DNA of 64,000 nucleotides from Spirochaetota bacterium (GTDB lineage Bacteria > Spirochaetota > Brachyspiria > Brachyspirales > JACRPF01): NCBI GenBank assembly GCA_038043445.1, contig JBBTBY010000047.1, positions 28,889 through 92,888 on the forward strand, in the 5' to 3' direction. The position numbers were made by a program, and so were the translations under genes. The stretch's first letter is position 1; each line of letters opens with the position of its first letter. Under the pieces are notes generated by a model, which worked only from the letters and a program-made list of their open reading frames with translations, searched no databases and was not told the origin of the DNA. Positions 53,848 through 62,661 of this stretch are shown here, piece by piece.

Positions 53848-54651
53848 ATGCTCAAAAAACTGCCCCGCATGTCTTTATGGAATACCGACATCCCCGGCGG
53901 CGCATCCCTTGACGGCAATGCGCCTACGCTCGATCCGTTCATTCTCGAAGGAAGGACGACCGGTGTCATCGTCGTATGCCCCGGCGGGGGGTATGCGCAG
54001 CGCGCGCCGCATGAAGGCGCACCGATAGCACAATGGCTTAACGCGAACGGCATATCCGTCGTCGTCTGCAATTACCGCGTATCGCCTCATCATCACCCGT
54101 TCCCGCTCATCGATGTGAAACGCGCCGTGCGCACGGTACGCGCGAACGCGAAGGAATGGAACATCGACCCCGCACATGTCGGCGCGCTCGGATTCTCCGC
54201 GGGCGGCCACCTCGTCTCCACGCTCGCGACGCACTGGCATTACCATGAGAACGTCGAGACCACGGACAGCATCGATGCGCTTTCCGCGCGGCCGGACACG
54301 ATCATTCTCTGTTATGCCGTCGTATCGCTTGTCGAACCGTTCGGGCATACGGGCTCGATGAAGAACCTGCTCGGCGAGAACGTGACCGAAGACATGAAAC
54401 TTTTCCTTTCCAACGAGAAACACGTGCGCGCGGATACGCCGCCGGCGTTCCTCTGGCATACCTCCGACGACCCCGGCGTTCCTCTGGACAATTCGCTCGT
54501 CTTCGCATCGGCGCTCCGTAAGAACAATATCCCCTGCGAACTGCACGCCTACGAATCGGGGAAGCACGGGCTCGGTCTCGCAAAGGATATCCCCGATGTC
54601 GGCGACTGGACCACGCAATGCATACGGTGGCTTAAGCGCAGGGGATGGTAA
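53848..54651 (+). CDS. Alpha/beta hydrolase, acetyl-esterase-like
   Basis: 267 residues with AAGGAGTCC before the ATG. 'VIVVCPGGGYAQRAPHEGAP' carries the HGG-like oxyanion loop, 'VGALGFSAGGHLVSTLA' the nucleophile serine, and 'SDDPGVPLDNS' and 'ESGKHGLGLA' the Asp and His of the triad. This is the BD-FAE/'endo-xylanase-like' esterase group, which removes acetyl groups from xylan and other glycans. No signal peptide. Its stop codon overlaps the hypE start (TAATG), so the two are co-translated, an odd pairing. Confidence 0.88.
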   Translation: MLKKLPRMSLWNTDIPGGASLDGNAPTLDPFILEGRTTGVIVVCPGGGYAQRAPHEGAPIAQWLNANGISVVVCNYRVSPHHHPFPLIDVKRAVRTVRANAKEWNIDPAHVGALGFSAGGHLVSTLATHWHYHENVETTDSIDALSARPDTIILCYAVVSLVEPFGHTGSMKNLLGENVTEDMKLFLSNEKHVRADTPPAFLWHTSDDPGVPLDNSLVFASALRKNNIPCELHAYESGKHGLGLAKDIPDVGDWTTQCIRWLKRRGW

Positions 54652-55640
54652 TGCGCGATACGATATCGCTCTCTCACGGCAACGGCGGGTATCACATGCG
54701 AACGCTCATCCGCGATATGTTCTCGCGGAAATTCGGCACAAGCCTTGCAATGGACTACGACAGCGCCGTGCTCACTGTCTCCGAGCGAATAGCGGTGACC
54801 ACCGATACATTCACCGTCAAGCCGCTTTTCTTCAACGGCGGCGATATCGGCAAGCTCGCCGTTTGCGGCACGGTGAACGACCTTGTCGTCTCCGGCGCTC
54901 AGCCGAACTATCTCACCTGCGCGCTTGTCATCGAAGAGGGTTTTTCCATAGCGGAGCTTGGCCGCATCATAGACTCGATGGCATCTGAGGCGAAAGCGAA
55001 CGATGTCTCCATCGTTACCGGCGACACGAAGGTCGTGCCGAAGCACGAAGCCGACGGGATATTCATCAATACGACAGGCATCGGCGTGTTTAACGATGCG
55101 CCGATTCGGGGCGTCATGAAGGAAGGCGATGCCATCATCGTGACCGGGGACATCGGCCGCCACGGTGCCGCCATCCTCGCTCACCGCGAAGGCCATCGCT
55201 TATCGACGACGCTTGCAAGCGATGCGGCTTCTCTCCTGCCGCTTATGAACGTGCTTTCGCCGTTCCGCAATAGCATACGCGTCATGCACGATCCGACACG
55301 CGGCGGGCTTGCGCAGACGATACATGAATTCATCACGGCGTCCGGCACAGGCGTAACGCTCGAAAGCGATGCGATACCGATAGCAGAGCCCGTACGCGGC
55401 ATCTGTGAGCTCTTCGGCTTCGATGCGCTCTATCTGGCATGCGAGGGCCGCGCGGTGATGGCCGTCGACGCGGATGCTGCCGACGAAATAGTCTCCTCGC
55501 TCAGAAAGCATCCCCTCGGGAGAGAGGCCGCGCGCATCGGCACGGCAACGCCGGAAAAGAAGCTCCTCATGGCAATGCCCTATGGCGTCCGCAGGCAGAT
55601 AGAAGAGCTCGGTGAAACACCGCTCCCGCGGATATGCTGA
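54651..55640 (+). CDS. hypE: Hydrogenase maturation protein HypE
   Basis: 329 residues from the ATG at 54651, overlapping the esterase stop. PurM-like ATP-grasp relatives: 'SLSHGNGGYHMRTLIRDMF', 'DYDSAVLTVSERIAVTTDTF', 'GDIGKLAVCGTVNDLVVSGA', 'MHDPTRGGLAQTIHEF' and the invariant C-terminus 'PRIC', whose cysteine receives the carbamoyl group that becomes the cyanide ligand of [NiFe] hydrogenase. No hypA-D, hypF or hydrogenase genes are in the window. The end overlaps the next gene. Either the rest is elsewhere or the protein serves another carbamoylation. Confidence 0.95.
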   Translation: MRDTISLSHGNGGYHMRTLIRDMFSRKFGTSLAMDYDSAVLTVSERIAVTTDTFTVKPLFFNGGDIGKLAVCGTVNDLVVSGAQPNYLTCALVIEEGFSIAELGRIIDSMASEAKANDVSIVTGDTKVVPKHEADGIFINTTGIGVFNDAPIRGVMKEGDAIIVTGDIGRHGAAILAHREGHRLSTTLASDAASLLPLMNVLSPFRNSIRVMHDPTRGGLAQTIHEFITASGTGVTLESDAIPIAEPVRGICELFGFDALYLACEGRAVMAVDADAADEIVSSLRKHPLGREAARIGTATPEKKLLMAMPYGVRRQIEELGETPLPRIC

Positions 55641-57178
55641 TGAGCGCCATGTACCGCATCATCGATGCGAACGTCAATCGCCTCCGCGAGGCTCTTCGCG
55701 TCATCGAGGACATCATACGCTATCAGCGCGACGATGCATCGGTATTCGCCGTCTTGAAGCGCCTCAGGCACGTCATCGAATCGATAACGAGGGGCATCGA
55801 CGATGAACTTCTCCGCGCGCGGAAAAGTGATGCGGATGTCGGAAAGCGGACGCTTACCGACGGCGAGAAGGAACGCCGCGACAGCACGCATATACTCCGT
55901 GCGAATTTCATCCGTGCGGAAGAAAGTGCGCGTGTGCTCGAGGAAACGCTTAAGACCATCGATGCGGACAAAAGCGAGACGGCAAAAGAGATACGATTCA
56001 CGTTATATACTCTTGAAAAAAGGATACTGGCGGGCACTATGGGCAAAAAAAAGATCGGCATCAATGCGGCATTCTTCGACGCACCGTATACCGGCTTCGG
56101 TCGCTACACGCGGACGCTCGTGAGCGCGCTTCTTGCGCTCGACACGAAGAACGATTATGTGCTCTTCGCGCCGAACGGAATTTCGCTCCCGCGGAGCCTG
56201 CACCGCCGCAACGTACGCGTCGTGCCGCTCGGGAAGCAGCTCTGCGAACAGGGACATCGCCATTGGGACCTCCACTTCACCGACGAAGCGGATTTCATCA
56301 ACGAGCATGTCGATGTGCTCTTCGTACCGTACAATACGCCGCCGCAGCCGCAGGCCAAGGGATACAAACTCGTCATAACGGTGCACGATGTCATTCCCCT
56401 GCTCGGGCTCGATCCCTACGCGGTCATCCGTCATCCCTCGCTCCTTGCCGGGCTCTCGCTCTCGACCTACTCGCTCTTCTCAAAGGATATGCGCTATGTC
56501 CGCACGCATGCCGACAGGATAATCACTATCAGTTCACACTCGCGCTCGGATATAGCGCGCGTTCTCCGCGTGCCGGAAAAGAACATCGATATCGTCGCGA
56601 ACGCCGTTGACTTCCATGCAGATCCCGCCCGCGGTGCAAAGCGGAAGGGATACATCCTCTACGTCGGCGGCATCGGCAAGCGCAAGAACCTCATGGGCGT
56701 GCTCCGTGCCTACCGCATGCTCTCGCCCGAGATGCGCGCACAGAACAGTCTCGTCGTCGTCGCCCCGACGGCGGGAACGAGGTATCAGCGCTTCATCGAT
56801 ACGAACGGACTTGCCGCATCGATAACCGTTCACGATCGCGTCGATGAGAAAAAACTCGCCGAGCTCTACCGCAACGCAGCGCTTTTCGTCTTCCCGTCAC
56901 TCTATGAAGGTTTCGGTCTTCCGCCGGCCGAGGCTATGGCATGCGGCATACCGGTGGTAACAAGCGAGAGTACATCGCTCCCGGAAGTGACCGGCGGCTT
57001 CGCGCATTACTGCGACCCCTATCGCCCGAAAAGCATACACGATGCCGTTGTGCGGGCCTTGAACGAATCGGAGTTGTTACGAAAAAAAAGGATAGCCGAC
57101 GGGCAGGAATATATCCGCTCGCATTTCAATGCGAAAGCGCTCGCTCAAAAATTGCGTGATGTTCTTGTCTCAGTTTAA
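55640..57178 (+). CDS. ThiD2-like domain fused to GT4-type glycosyltransferase
   Basis: 512 residues from the ATG at 55640 (overlapping the hypE stop); 55634 and 55649 are alternatives. Residues 4-132 match the ThiD2-type domain usually found in front of ThiE: 'RIIDANVNRLREALRVIEDI' and 'ILRANFIRAEESARVLEETL', 'RFTLYTLEKRI'. From residue 134 an uninterrupted GT-B glycosyltransferase of family 4 begins: 'KIGINAAFFDAPYTGFGRYT', 'VITVHDVIPLLGLDPYA', 'GYILYVGGIGKRKNLMGVLR', 'FVFPSLYEGFGLPPAEAMAC'. In other genomes ThiD2 is joined to ThiE, so this pairing is unusual. An internal ATG at 56039 could start a separate glycosyltransferase. Confidence 0.85.
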   Translation: MSAMYRIIDANVNRLREALRVIEDIIRYQRDDASVFAVLKRLRHVIESITRGIDDELLRARKSDADVGKRTLTDGEKERRDSTHILRANFIRAEESARVLEETLKTIDADKSETAKEIRFTLYTLEKRILAGTMGKKKIGINAAFFDAPYTGFGRYTRTLVSALLALDTKNDYVLFAPNGISLPRSLHRRNVRVVPLGKQLCEQGHRHWDLHFTDEADFINEHVDVLFVPYNTPPQPQAKGYKLVITVHDVIPLLGLDPYAVIRHPSLLAGLSLSTYSLFSKDMRYVRTHADRIITISSHSRSDIARVLRVPEKNIDIVANAVDFHADPARGAKRKGYILYVGGIGKRKNLMGVLRAYRMLSPEMRAQNSLVVVAPTAGTRYQRFIDTNGLAASITVHDRVDEKKLAELYRNAALFVFPSLYEGFGLPPAEAMACGIPVVTSESTSLPEVTGGFAHYCDPYRPKSIHDAVVRALNESELLRKKRIADGQEYIRSHFNAKALAQKLRDVLVSV

Positions 57179-58005
57179 CGAAGCGTGATCTTCCAGGACC
57201 ATTTCGGGAGCGCATATCGCCCTGCCGCACCGACGCGGGTACATCCCGCTGTGTACGCTTCGCATTCTGCGTACAGTATGTATGTGCCGTGCGCGAGCGT
57301 TTTACCTGTCGTTGTCTTTCCCGTCCAGTAGAACTGCGTCTGCGTCTTGCCGGATATCGAATATATCTTGTGCATTTCATGGATGAGATCGCGCGATACT
57401 ATCGATGTGCCTTTCACGCGACGTGCGAAGATGCGTATGTCGGCATAGCGCGCGGTCGACGGCATTGCCGCAGCGAAGGTGACAAGGAGCGGCTGCGCAG
57501 GGGATGCCGTGCGCTGTTTGTTATAGTCGATGATGATATCGGTTATGACCGGTTTCGATCCGCGAACGGTCCTTACCGGCGCTGCCGGTCTGCTTGCCGG
57601 CTTTTTTTTTATCGATGCATGCGTCGCTGCTATCGGCTTTACCGTCTCTATCGGTTCCTCTGCGAGGGACATCTTCTTGCCGATCGGCGGTTCTTTCATT
57701 CTCGGGGTCTTGCGCGGGATATCCTCATCGATACCGGCATTGGTCGCTTCCGGCTCATCGATGATCGATGCACGCGGTATGACCGCATTCGAAGCCGGGG
57801 TCGAGTAGAGGAAAGTAATATCGTTCGTCGGGGATGCATTCGCTGCCGCAGGGTTCTCTTCCGCCTGCGTAACGATATCGTCGGCCATCGATACCTCTTT
57901 TTTACCCCGGAATTCCCTGATAATGAGGACAACCATGAGCACGGCGAGGAGGCCGAGCACTATGGCAATGGGAATGCCGATCTTTTTGAGTGAATCCGTA
58001 TTCAT
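57175..58005 (-). CDS. Membrane-anchored protein with FlgD-like C-terminal beta domain
   Basis: 276 residues. One transmembrane helix (about 9-31), then a Pro/Ala/Lys-rich low-complexity stretch to about residue 150, then a beta domain (about 155-276). The closing 'FYWTGKTTTGKTLAHGTYIL' matches the FlgD/CHU-type 'W-x-G-x-(2,4)-G-x-x-x-x-x-G-x-Y' Ig-like motif. It would be anchored in the inner membrane with the domain outside. Function unknown. Its 3' end overlaps the ThiD2-GT gene by 4 bp. Confidence 0.75.
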   Translation of the reverse strand: MNTDSLKKIGIPIAIVLGLLAVLMVVLIIREFRGKKEVSMADDIVTQAEENPAAANASPTNDITFLYSTPASNAVIPRASIIDEPEATNAGIDEDIPRKTPRMKEPPIGKKMSLAEEPIETVKPIAATHASIKKKPASRPAAPVRTVRGSKPVITDIIIDYNKQRTASPAQPLLVTFAAAMPSTARYADIRIFARRVKGTSIVSRDLIHEMHKIYSISGKTQTQFYWTGKTTTGKTLAHGTYILYAECEAYTAGCTRVGAAGRYALPKWSWKITLR

Positions 58006-58070
58006 TGTCGTTATCTGTATTATCGTACGGAATGGGGGTGGGCTTTATCAAAAAAGAAGGGGGGGGACAA

Positions 58071-58116
58071 CCCCTAACCCCCAGCCCCTTCCCCCTTATT
58101 AAAGGGGAAGGGGAGC
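58071..58116. repeat. G/C-rich hairpin element
   Basis: CCCCTAACCCCCAGCCCC is followed by the palindromic CCCCTTCCCCCTT-ATT-AAAGGGGAAGGGG. This 'cccctaaccccc...aaaggggaagggg' type of element is a common dispersed repeat in environmental bacteria. Confidence 0.6.
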
Positions 58117-58166
58117 GCTTGTTGTGTTACAGAAATTATCGTATGAATGAATTTCTTCTTGGCGTT

Positions 58167-58192
58167 CACTTCGGCTTCGCTCAGTGCATCGC
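58167..58192 (+). repeat. 'CTTCGG..CTCAGTGCAT' repeat, left copy
   Basis: CACTTCGGCTTCGCTCAGTG followed by CATCGC. The inverted counterpart lies at 63132-63155. The motif is a widespread dispersed element; the two copies bracket the helicase-Nudix island in opposite orientation. Confidence 0.6.
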
Positions 58193-58999
58193 TTGGCGGC
58201 TTGGCGTGAGGCAAGTCTTCGTCTTCGATTCAATAATAAATAAAATCGGAAAAGAGGAGTTCACGCGAAGGCGCGAAGACGCGACGAAGAGTGGAAAAGA
58301 AGCGTGCAATACAGTTGTTACTCCCTCATATCCATATGCTATCACAGGATATGCGGCTCTTCATAATTTTTATTTAAGGATCAGGAGAAGAAGGGGAGCA
58401 CCACGATGAACCGGATTAACCGGATTTCATTATCGATGTAATCCGGCTCATCCTGTGCATCCTGGTGACTCTTCTCTTCCGACGCTATCGTTCTCGAATA
58501 TCTATCTCGAGGCGAATTGCATGTACCCTCCGCCCTGCGTACATCCCGCACGTCTCAAGAAGGGAGAAGAAAAGAACTTAGACGCGGATCACACGGATTA
58601 TACAGTCGCTACACCCGCATATTCTTAAACTATTACTTGATATGCGGCCTCAATAAATACTCACGGCGATCAATGGGAAAGAGAAGAAGTCTCTCACGGA
58701 GACCACGGAGCTCACGGAGAGGATCATATTCTTCGCGAGCTTCGCGTGGAATATCCCAGCATAATGGAAATAAAAGAACAAAGAAGATGTCACGCGACGG
58801 CGCGAAAACGCGAAGGAAAACACAAGAAAAGATGAATACAATTTTACACCAAAGACGCCGAAAACACCGATTAGAGACAGGAGACATAAACGCGGATTGC
58901 TCGGATAATCCCGACCACTACATCCGCATATTTTCAAGTCTTCGCATGATATGCGCCTCCAAGAACACCTTGCAAAACCAGTTTGCAAGTGATTCGCAT

Positions 59000-59389
59000 C
59001 TACATTCTCGAAATATATTTTACAATAGGCCAATCGGCTGCAGCAAAATCGAATTTAAACAATTCATCCACCTGCGCCCACTCATAATGATCATGAACGG
59101 AAAGCTTTATTTCGCCGGACTTATACTCAACAGCGTATGCAATTAATCGTATTTTCTTTTCATCATAGGCATAAATTGATTCGGTTATATATTCGCCAAT
59201 GTCTACTTCTATGCCGAGTTCTTCGGCCAACTCTCTCTTAAGGCATTCTTCAGGTTTTTCATTTGGTTCAATCTTCCCCCCGGGGAATTCCCATTTCCCT
59301 CCAAGGTGCTCTTTGGGAGCACGGCGCGCAACAAAGACCTTGTTGTCCTTCTGTATTACAGCCGCAGCCACATCGATGTGATTTAGCAT
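59000..59389 (-). CDS. Nudix hydrolase, MutT-like
   Basis: 129 residues. A perfect Nudix box (G-x5-E-x7-R-E-x2-E-E-x-G-I) spans residues 38-60: Gly38, Glu44, Arg52, Glu53, Glu56, Glu57, Gly59. 'GGKWEFPGGK' and the total length are those of (d)NTP pyrophosphohydrolases such as MutT, which remove 8-oxo-dGTP. It begins 13 bp after the helicase stop codon on the same strand and shares its lower GC, so both form one operon. MutT is often found with DUF3427 helicases; a role in nucleotide signalling or defence is possible. Confidence 0.92.
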   Translation of the reverse strand: MLNHIDVAAAVIQKDNKVFVARRAPKEHLGGKWEFPGGKIEPNEKPEECLKRELAEELGIEVDIGEYITESIYAYDEKKIRLIAYAVEYKSGEIKLSVHDHYEWAQVDELFKFDFAAADWPIVKYISRM

Positions 59390-59402
59390 ATTTTTCCACC
59401 TA

Positions 59403-62400
59403 TCACGCGACAGACATGCGAACTGTGTTTCGTATCAACTTCCCCGGTAATGGCTGATGTAATTTCCATGTAATGCTCATTGGATTGTTTCCAATATGAC
59501 TTACGTATTCTGCCGTTCCAAGAAAGTAATATGGGGATGCTATATTGTCATCCTGCTTGTTTTCTCGAACAAAGAGCAAAATATATGCTCCTTGGCTTTT
59601 ATGGTTTATATATCGTTGCCCAGTTGGAGAATGCTCGCCAGTTGTACTTTGTGATTGCCAATGAAAATGATCGGCATCAATAGCATAGTCTTCATACATC
59701 GTTGTTGGAGAATAATCCTTTTCCGTTTTATTGAGAGTTATAAAAAAAACATCTGTATTTAATTCCTTAACATGCTTGACTCCCTCTCTAACGGAGGGGG
59801 CATTACCAACGGTCCAGTGCCCTATTCCGGAAAATATTTCATCCCGTGTATAGCAAGCATGGACTGAAAGTGCACATGGAAAAGGAAGTACGGGCGTATA
59901 AACCACGGCATCTGCAATTGAATACAAATATTCAACAAGCTCACAAAGTTCTGCCCATATTGTTTTGTTTCGCTTTATCCGAGCTATGTTTTCACCAATA
60001 GATTTTTCTGGCGGTTTACCATTCCACATTGAAAAGCAGACCATAGTCAATAGCATATTGATTTCAACATTATTACCAGAGGCTTCAGTCGTTTTATCAT
60101 TGACTTCAGCAAGAGCTTGCGACAGCAACTTAATATATTTTGCGCTATTCTGATGACAAAAGCGTCTCAGCCCTCTTGTCAATACATCTTCGTCTGGTGC
60201 AGTGAAATCCGGTTTTATTCCAGCACGAACACAGAGCCGAGACCAAGATCCTCGTTTGTATAATTCTTGGGGTTTTATTCCGTAGAAATCTAGAAAACCT
60301 CCAAGTGTAACATCAGACTTCCTTTCATTCGCAAATTCCCGAATGCGTTCCAAAAATCCCGCAGTATTCCCATAAGAAAGCCCCTCGCTAATATTTTCAA
60401 GAACATATTGCTGAGCTAATTTCTCCATTTCGATCATGCATCCTGCGGGCAGGCTTGGAAACGACTGAATAATCTCTGTTTCTAAATCCCTGGGAGTACT
60501 GTCAATCAATGCTTTGAAACGTTCCTCGAAATTGAACCGGCGATGTGCTTTGCTTACAAAATCAAGAACCGTCAAATGTTCCTTCCCCTGCGATAGACGA
60601 AGCCCACGTCCAAGCTGCTGCAAAAATACGGTCAAACTTTCTGTTGGCCTAAGAAAAAGGATTGTATCGACCTCAGGAATATCAACGCCTTCATTGAAAA
60701 GATCAACCACACAAAGGAAATTTATTTCGTAGTTTTGGAGTTTTGAAATGGCGGAACTACGCTCATTTTCCGAGGATTCTGAAGTGAGGGCAGTTGCCTT
60801 GATCCCCCCTTCAACGAGCTTTTTAGCCATGAACGATGCATGCGCTTGTGACACACAAAAGCACAACCCTCGTGACTTTGATGGGGCAAGGAGTATTTCG
60901 TTTATTTTCTGCATGACGAGCATCGCACGCGCATCGTTCCCGTTAAGCAATCCATCAAGCGCTTTTCTGTCATATCCGCCGCGAGTCCACTGCAGGCGCG
61001 AAAAATCAACAGTGTTATCAGCGATACAAAAGTACTGGAATGGAGAAAGCAGTTTGCGATTAATTGCATCAGGCAAGCGCATCTCGGCAGCAATGTGGTT
61101 ATTAAAATAATGTAGTATATCTTGGCCATCGGCTCTTTCAGGCGTGGCCGTAAGCCCAAGAAGATGCTGGGGTGAAAAGTGTTCCATGAGACATTGATAA
61201 CTAGCTGCCGCTGCGTGATGGAATTCATCTATTACAATATATTCATAAAAGTCAGGGGGCAATGTTTCCCACAGACGTTGCGTATTGAATGTCTGGACAG
61301 AGATGAAAAGCTGCTGTTTATCTATCGCCTGACTTTCCCCAACCCAAAGCTCACCAAAATTCTGGTCCCGCAACACATTACGAAATACATTCATGCTTTG
61401 TTTCAATATTTCTTCACGATGGGCAACAAACATCATTCGCGTGCGCCTTGGACGCTCAAAACAACGAGCAAAGTCAAATGCTGCAACGACGGTCTTTCCA
61501 GTACCGGTCGCGGCAACCACTAAATTTCTGTTCCGTCCATGAATTTCTCGTTCTGCTTTTAGACGGTCAAGTATTTCTTGTTGATAGGCATATGGATGTA
61601 CGTCGAAAAAAGACAAATGAGAATCAGATGTTACGCTATTGCCAGTGCGTTCTTTATCTAATGCTGAAGCAAGTCGCGGAAGGTCCGCACAGGAAATACA
61701 CTCAAACTCCAATGAGCGCTGATATGTTTCAAATGCCGCCTGAGTTTTTCGCCAGAGATGTGGGGAATCAGCTTCGCAGATCTTAACATTCCACTCAAGA
61801 CCTTCAGTCATCGCAGGATTAGAAATATTTGATGATCCAACATATGCAGAAGAATACCCTGTGTGGCGTAAAAACATAAATGCCTTCGCGTGTAGCCGAG
61901 TACGCTTGGTGTCAAACGATACCCATACCTTTGTGTTCGGAAGGTCAAGCAAATACTTTATCGCCTTAATGTCTGTAGCTCCGAGGTATGATGTTGTAAT
62001 AATACGTAATGGGCGATCTTTCGTGAGCTTTTCTAGCTCTTCTTTGATTATTCGAATCCCGCTCCATTTTATAAATGATACAAGAATGTCAACTCGATCG
62101 GCCGAAAGAATTTCCTGCTTCAGTTGGGACACTAACGATGGATCACCTCCAGTCGCGGTTAAAAGACTGCCGACAGCCAAGGATGTATCTGGCCTATGCG
62201 GAATCTCAAATACCTCATTATAGATTTGTAATAAACGAACAGCCTCAGAACATATTTTTGATGCTACGTACCCATCACTCTCATTTCTTATATTTAGGAC
62301 TGATAGAATATCGTTGCACAAATCAACCTGTTTTTTAAGTTTATCCTCTCCAGTAATCGCACGTAACTTCTCTTCAACAACACATTCAATATGTTGTGCA

Positions 62401-62534
62401 AGTGCTATATGGCTATCAGCTTCATCGAGCTTTTGTTTATTATAAAGCAATCCGCGCTCAAGGCGAGAAAGACGTTGGTCAAGCAACTCAGTAACTATTT
62501 TTTCGTAAAGGCCAACAGGTAATTTATTGTCCAT
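59403..62534 (-). CDS. PLD-nuclease/SF2 helicase protein with DUF3427 domain
   Basis: 1043 residues from the ATG at 62534; the 30 extra residues possible from 62624 are hydrophobic and unlike the family, whose members begin near 'LPVGLYEKIVTELL'. Domains: N-terminal helical region (1-140); phospholipase D-like nuclease (about 145-290) with a single HxK motif (His215, Lys217) and 'YVGSSNIS'; SF2 helicase with Walker A 'AATGTGKT' (Lys347), DEFH box (436-439), 'LGLTATPERADG' and motif VI 'QQLGRGLRLSQG'; C-terminal DUF3427 (about 880-1040, 'HFHWQSQSTTGEHSPTGQRY', 'PMSITWKLHQPLPGKLI'). Likely a DNA-acting ATPase/nuclease in defence or repair. GC is visibly lower than the rest of the window, suggesting transfer. 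Operon with the Nudix gene. Confidence 0.92.
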   Translation of the reverse strand: MDNKLPVGLYEKIVTELLDQRLSRLERGLLYNKQKLDEADSHIALAQHIECVVEEKLRAITGEDKLKKQVDLCNDILSVLNIRNESDGYVASKICSEAVRLLQIYNEVFEIPHRPDTSLAVGSLLTATGGDPSLVSQLKQEILSADRVDILVSFIKWSGIRIIKEELEKLTKDRPLRIITTSYLGATDIKAIKYLLDLPNTKVWVSFDTKRTRLHAKAFMFLRHTGYSSAYVGSSNISNPAMTEGLEWNVKICEADSPHLWRKTQAAFETYQRSLEFECISCADLPRLASALDKERTGNSVTSDSHLSFFDVHPYAYQQEILDRLKAEREIHGRNRNLVVAATGTGKTVVAAFDFARCFERPRRTRMMFVAHREEILKQSMNVFRNVLRDQNFGELWVGESQAIDKQQLFISVQTFNTQRLWETLPPDFYEYIVIDEFHHAAAASYQCLMEHFSPQHLLGLTATPERADGQDILHYFNNHIAAEMRLPDAINRKLLSPFQYFCIADNTVDFSRLQWTRGGYDRKALDGLLNGNDARAMLVMQKINEILLAPSKSRGLCFCVSQAHASFMAKKLVEGGIKATALTSESSENERSSAISKLQNYEINFLCVVDLFNEGVDIPEVDTILFLRPTESLTVFLQQLGRGLRLSQGKEHLTVLDFVSKAHRRFNFEERFKALIDSTPRDLETEIIQSFPSLPAGCMIEMEKLAQQYVLENISEGLSYGNTAGFLERIREFANERKSDVTLGGFLDFYGIKPQELYKRGSWSRLCVRAGIKPDFTAPDEDVLTRGLRRFCHQNSAKYIKLLSQALAEVNDKTTEASGNNVEINMLLTMVCFSMWNGKPPEKSIGENIARIKRNKTIWAELCELVEYLYSIADAVVYTPVLPFPCALSVHACYTRDEIFSGIGHWTVGNAPSVREGVKHVKELNTDVFFITLNKTEKDYSPTTMYEDYAIDADHFHWQSQSTTGEHSPTGQRYINHKSQGAYILLFVRENKQDDNIASPYYFLGTAEYVSHIGNNPMSITWKLHQPLPGKLIRNTVRMSVA

Positions 62535-62661
62535 ATTATCTCTAACCCATGATGTTGGATAGAGAGAATAGATAAAAGCCAACACCACCAATGGAAGTAT
62601 ACCCCAGGCGTAATGTAGTGTCAAACAGCATGATCTTCATGCGATTAACCTCTTCCAAAAA

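Larger units (their letters stand above)
58006..58999. other. Non-coding, repeat-rich stretch left of the helicase cassette
   Basis: About 1 kb without a credible gene. It contains a G/C-rich hairpin (58071-58116), an intergenic repeat of the 'CACTTCGG...CTCAGTGCAT' type (58167-58192), and degenerate short-period runs such as GCGAAGGCGCGAAGACGCGA (near 58264), CCGGATTAACCGGAT (near 58413) and CACGGAGACCACGGAGCTCA (near 58696). An open frame of 209 codons at 58517-59146 is Arg/Ser-rich, composed of these repeats, and overlaps the Nudix gene, so it is rejected. Composition and repeats suggest accumulated insertion remnants. Confidence 0.7.

Noticed and set aside
54651..55640. hypE as proof of a hydrogenase locus
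   Set aside because: No hydrogenase subunit or other hyp gene was found within 64 kb.
58517..59146. 209-codon open frame in the repeat-rich stretch
   Set aside because: Low-complexity Arg/Ser sequence built from short-period repeats, overlapping the Nudix gene on the other strand, no domain.
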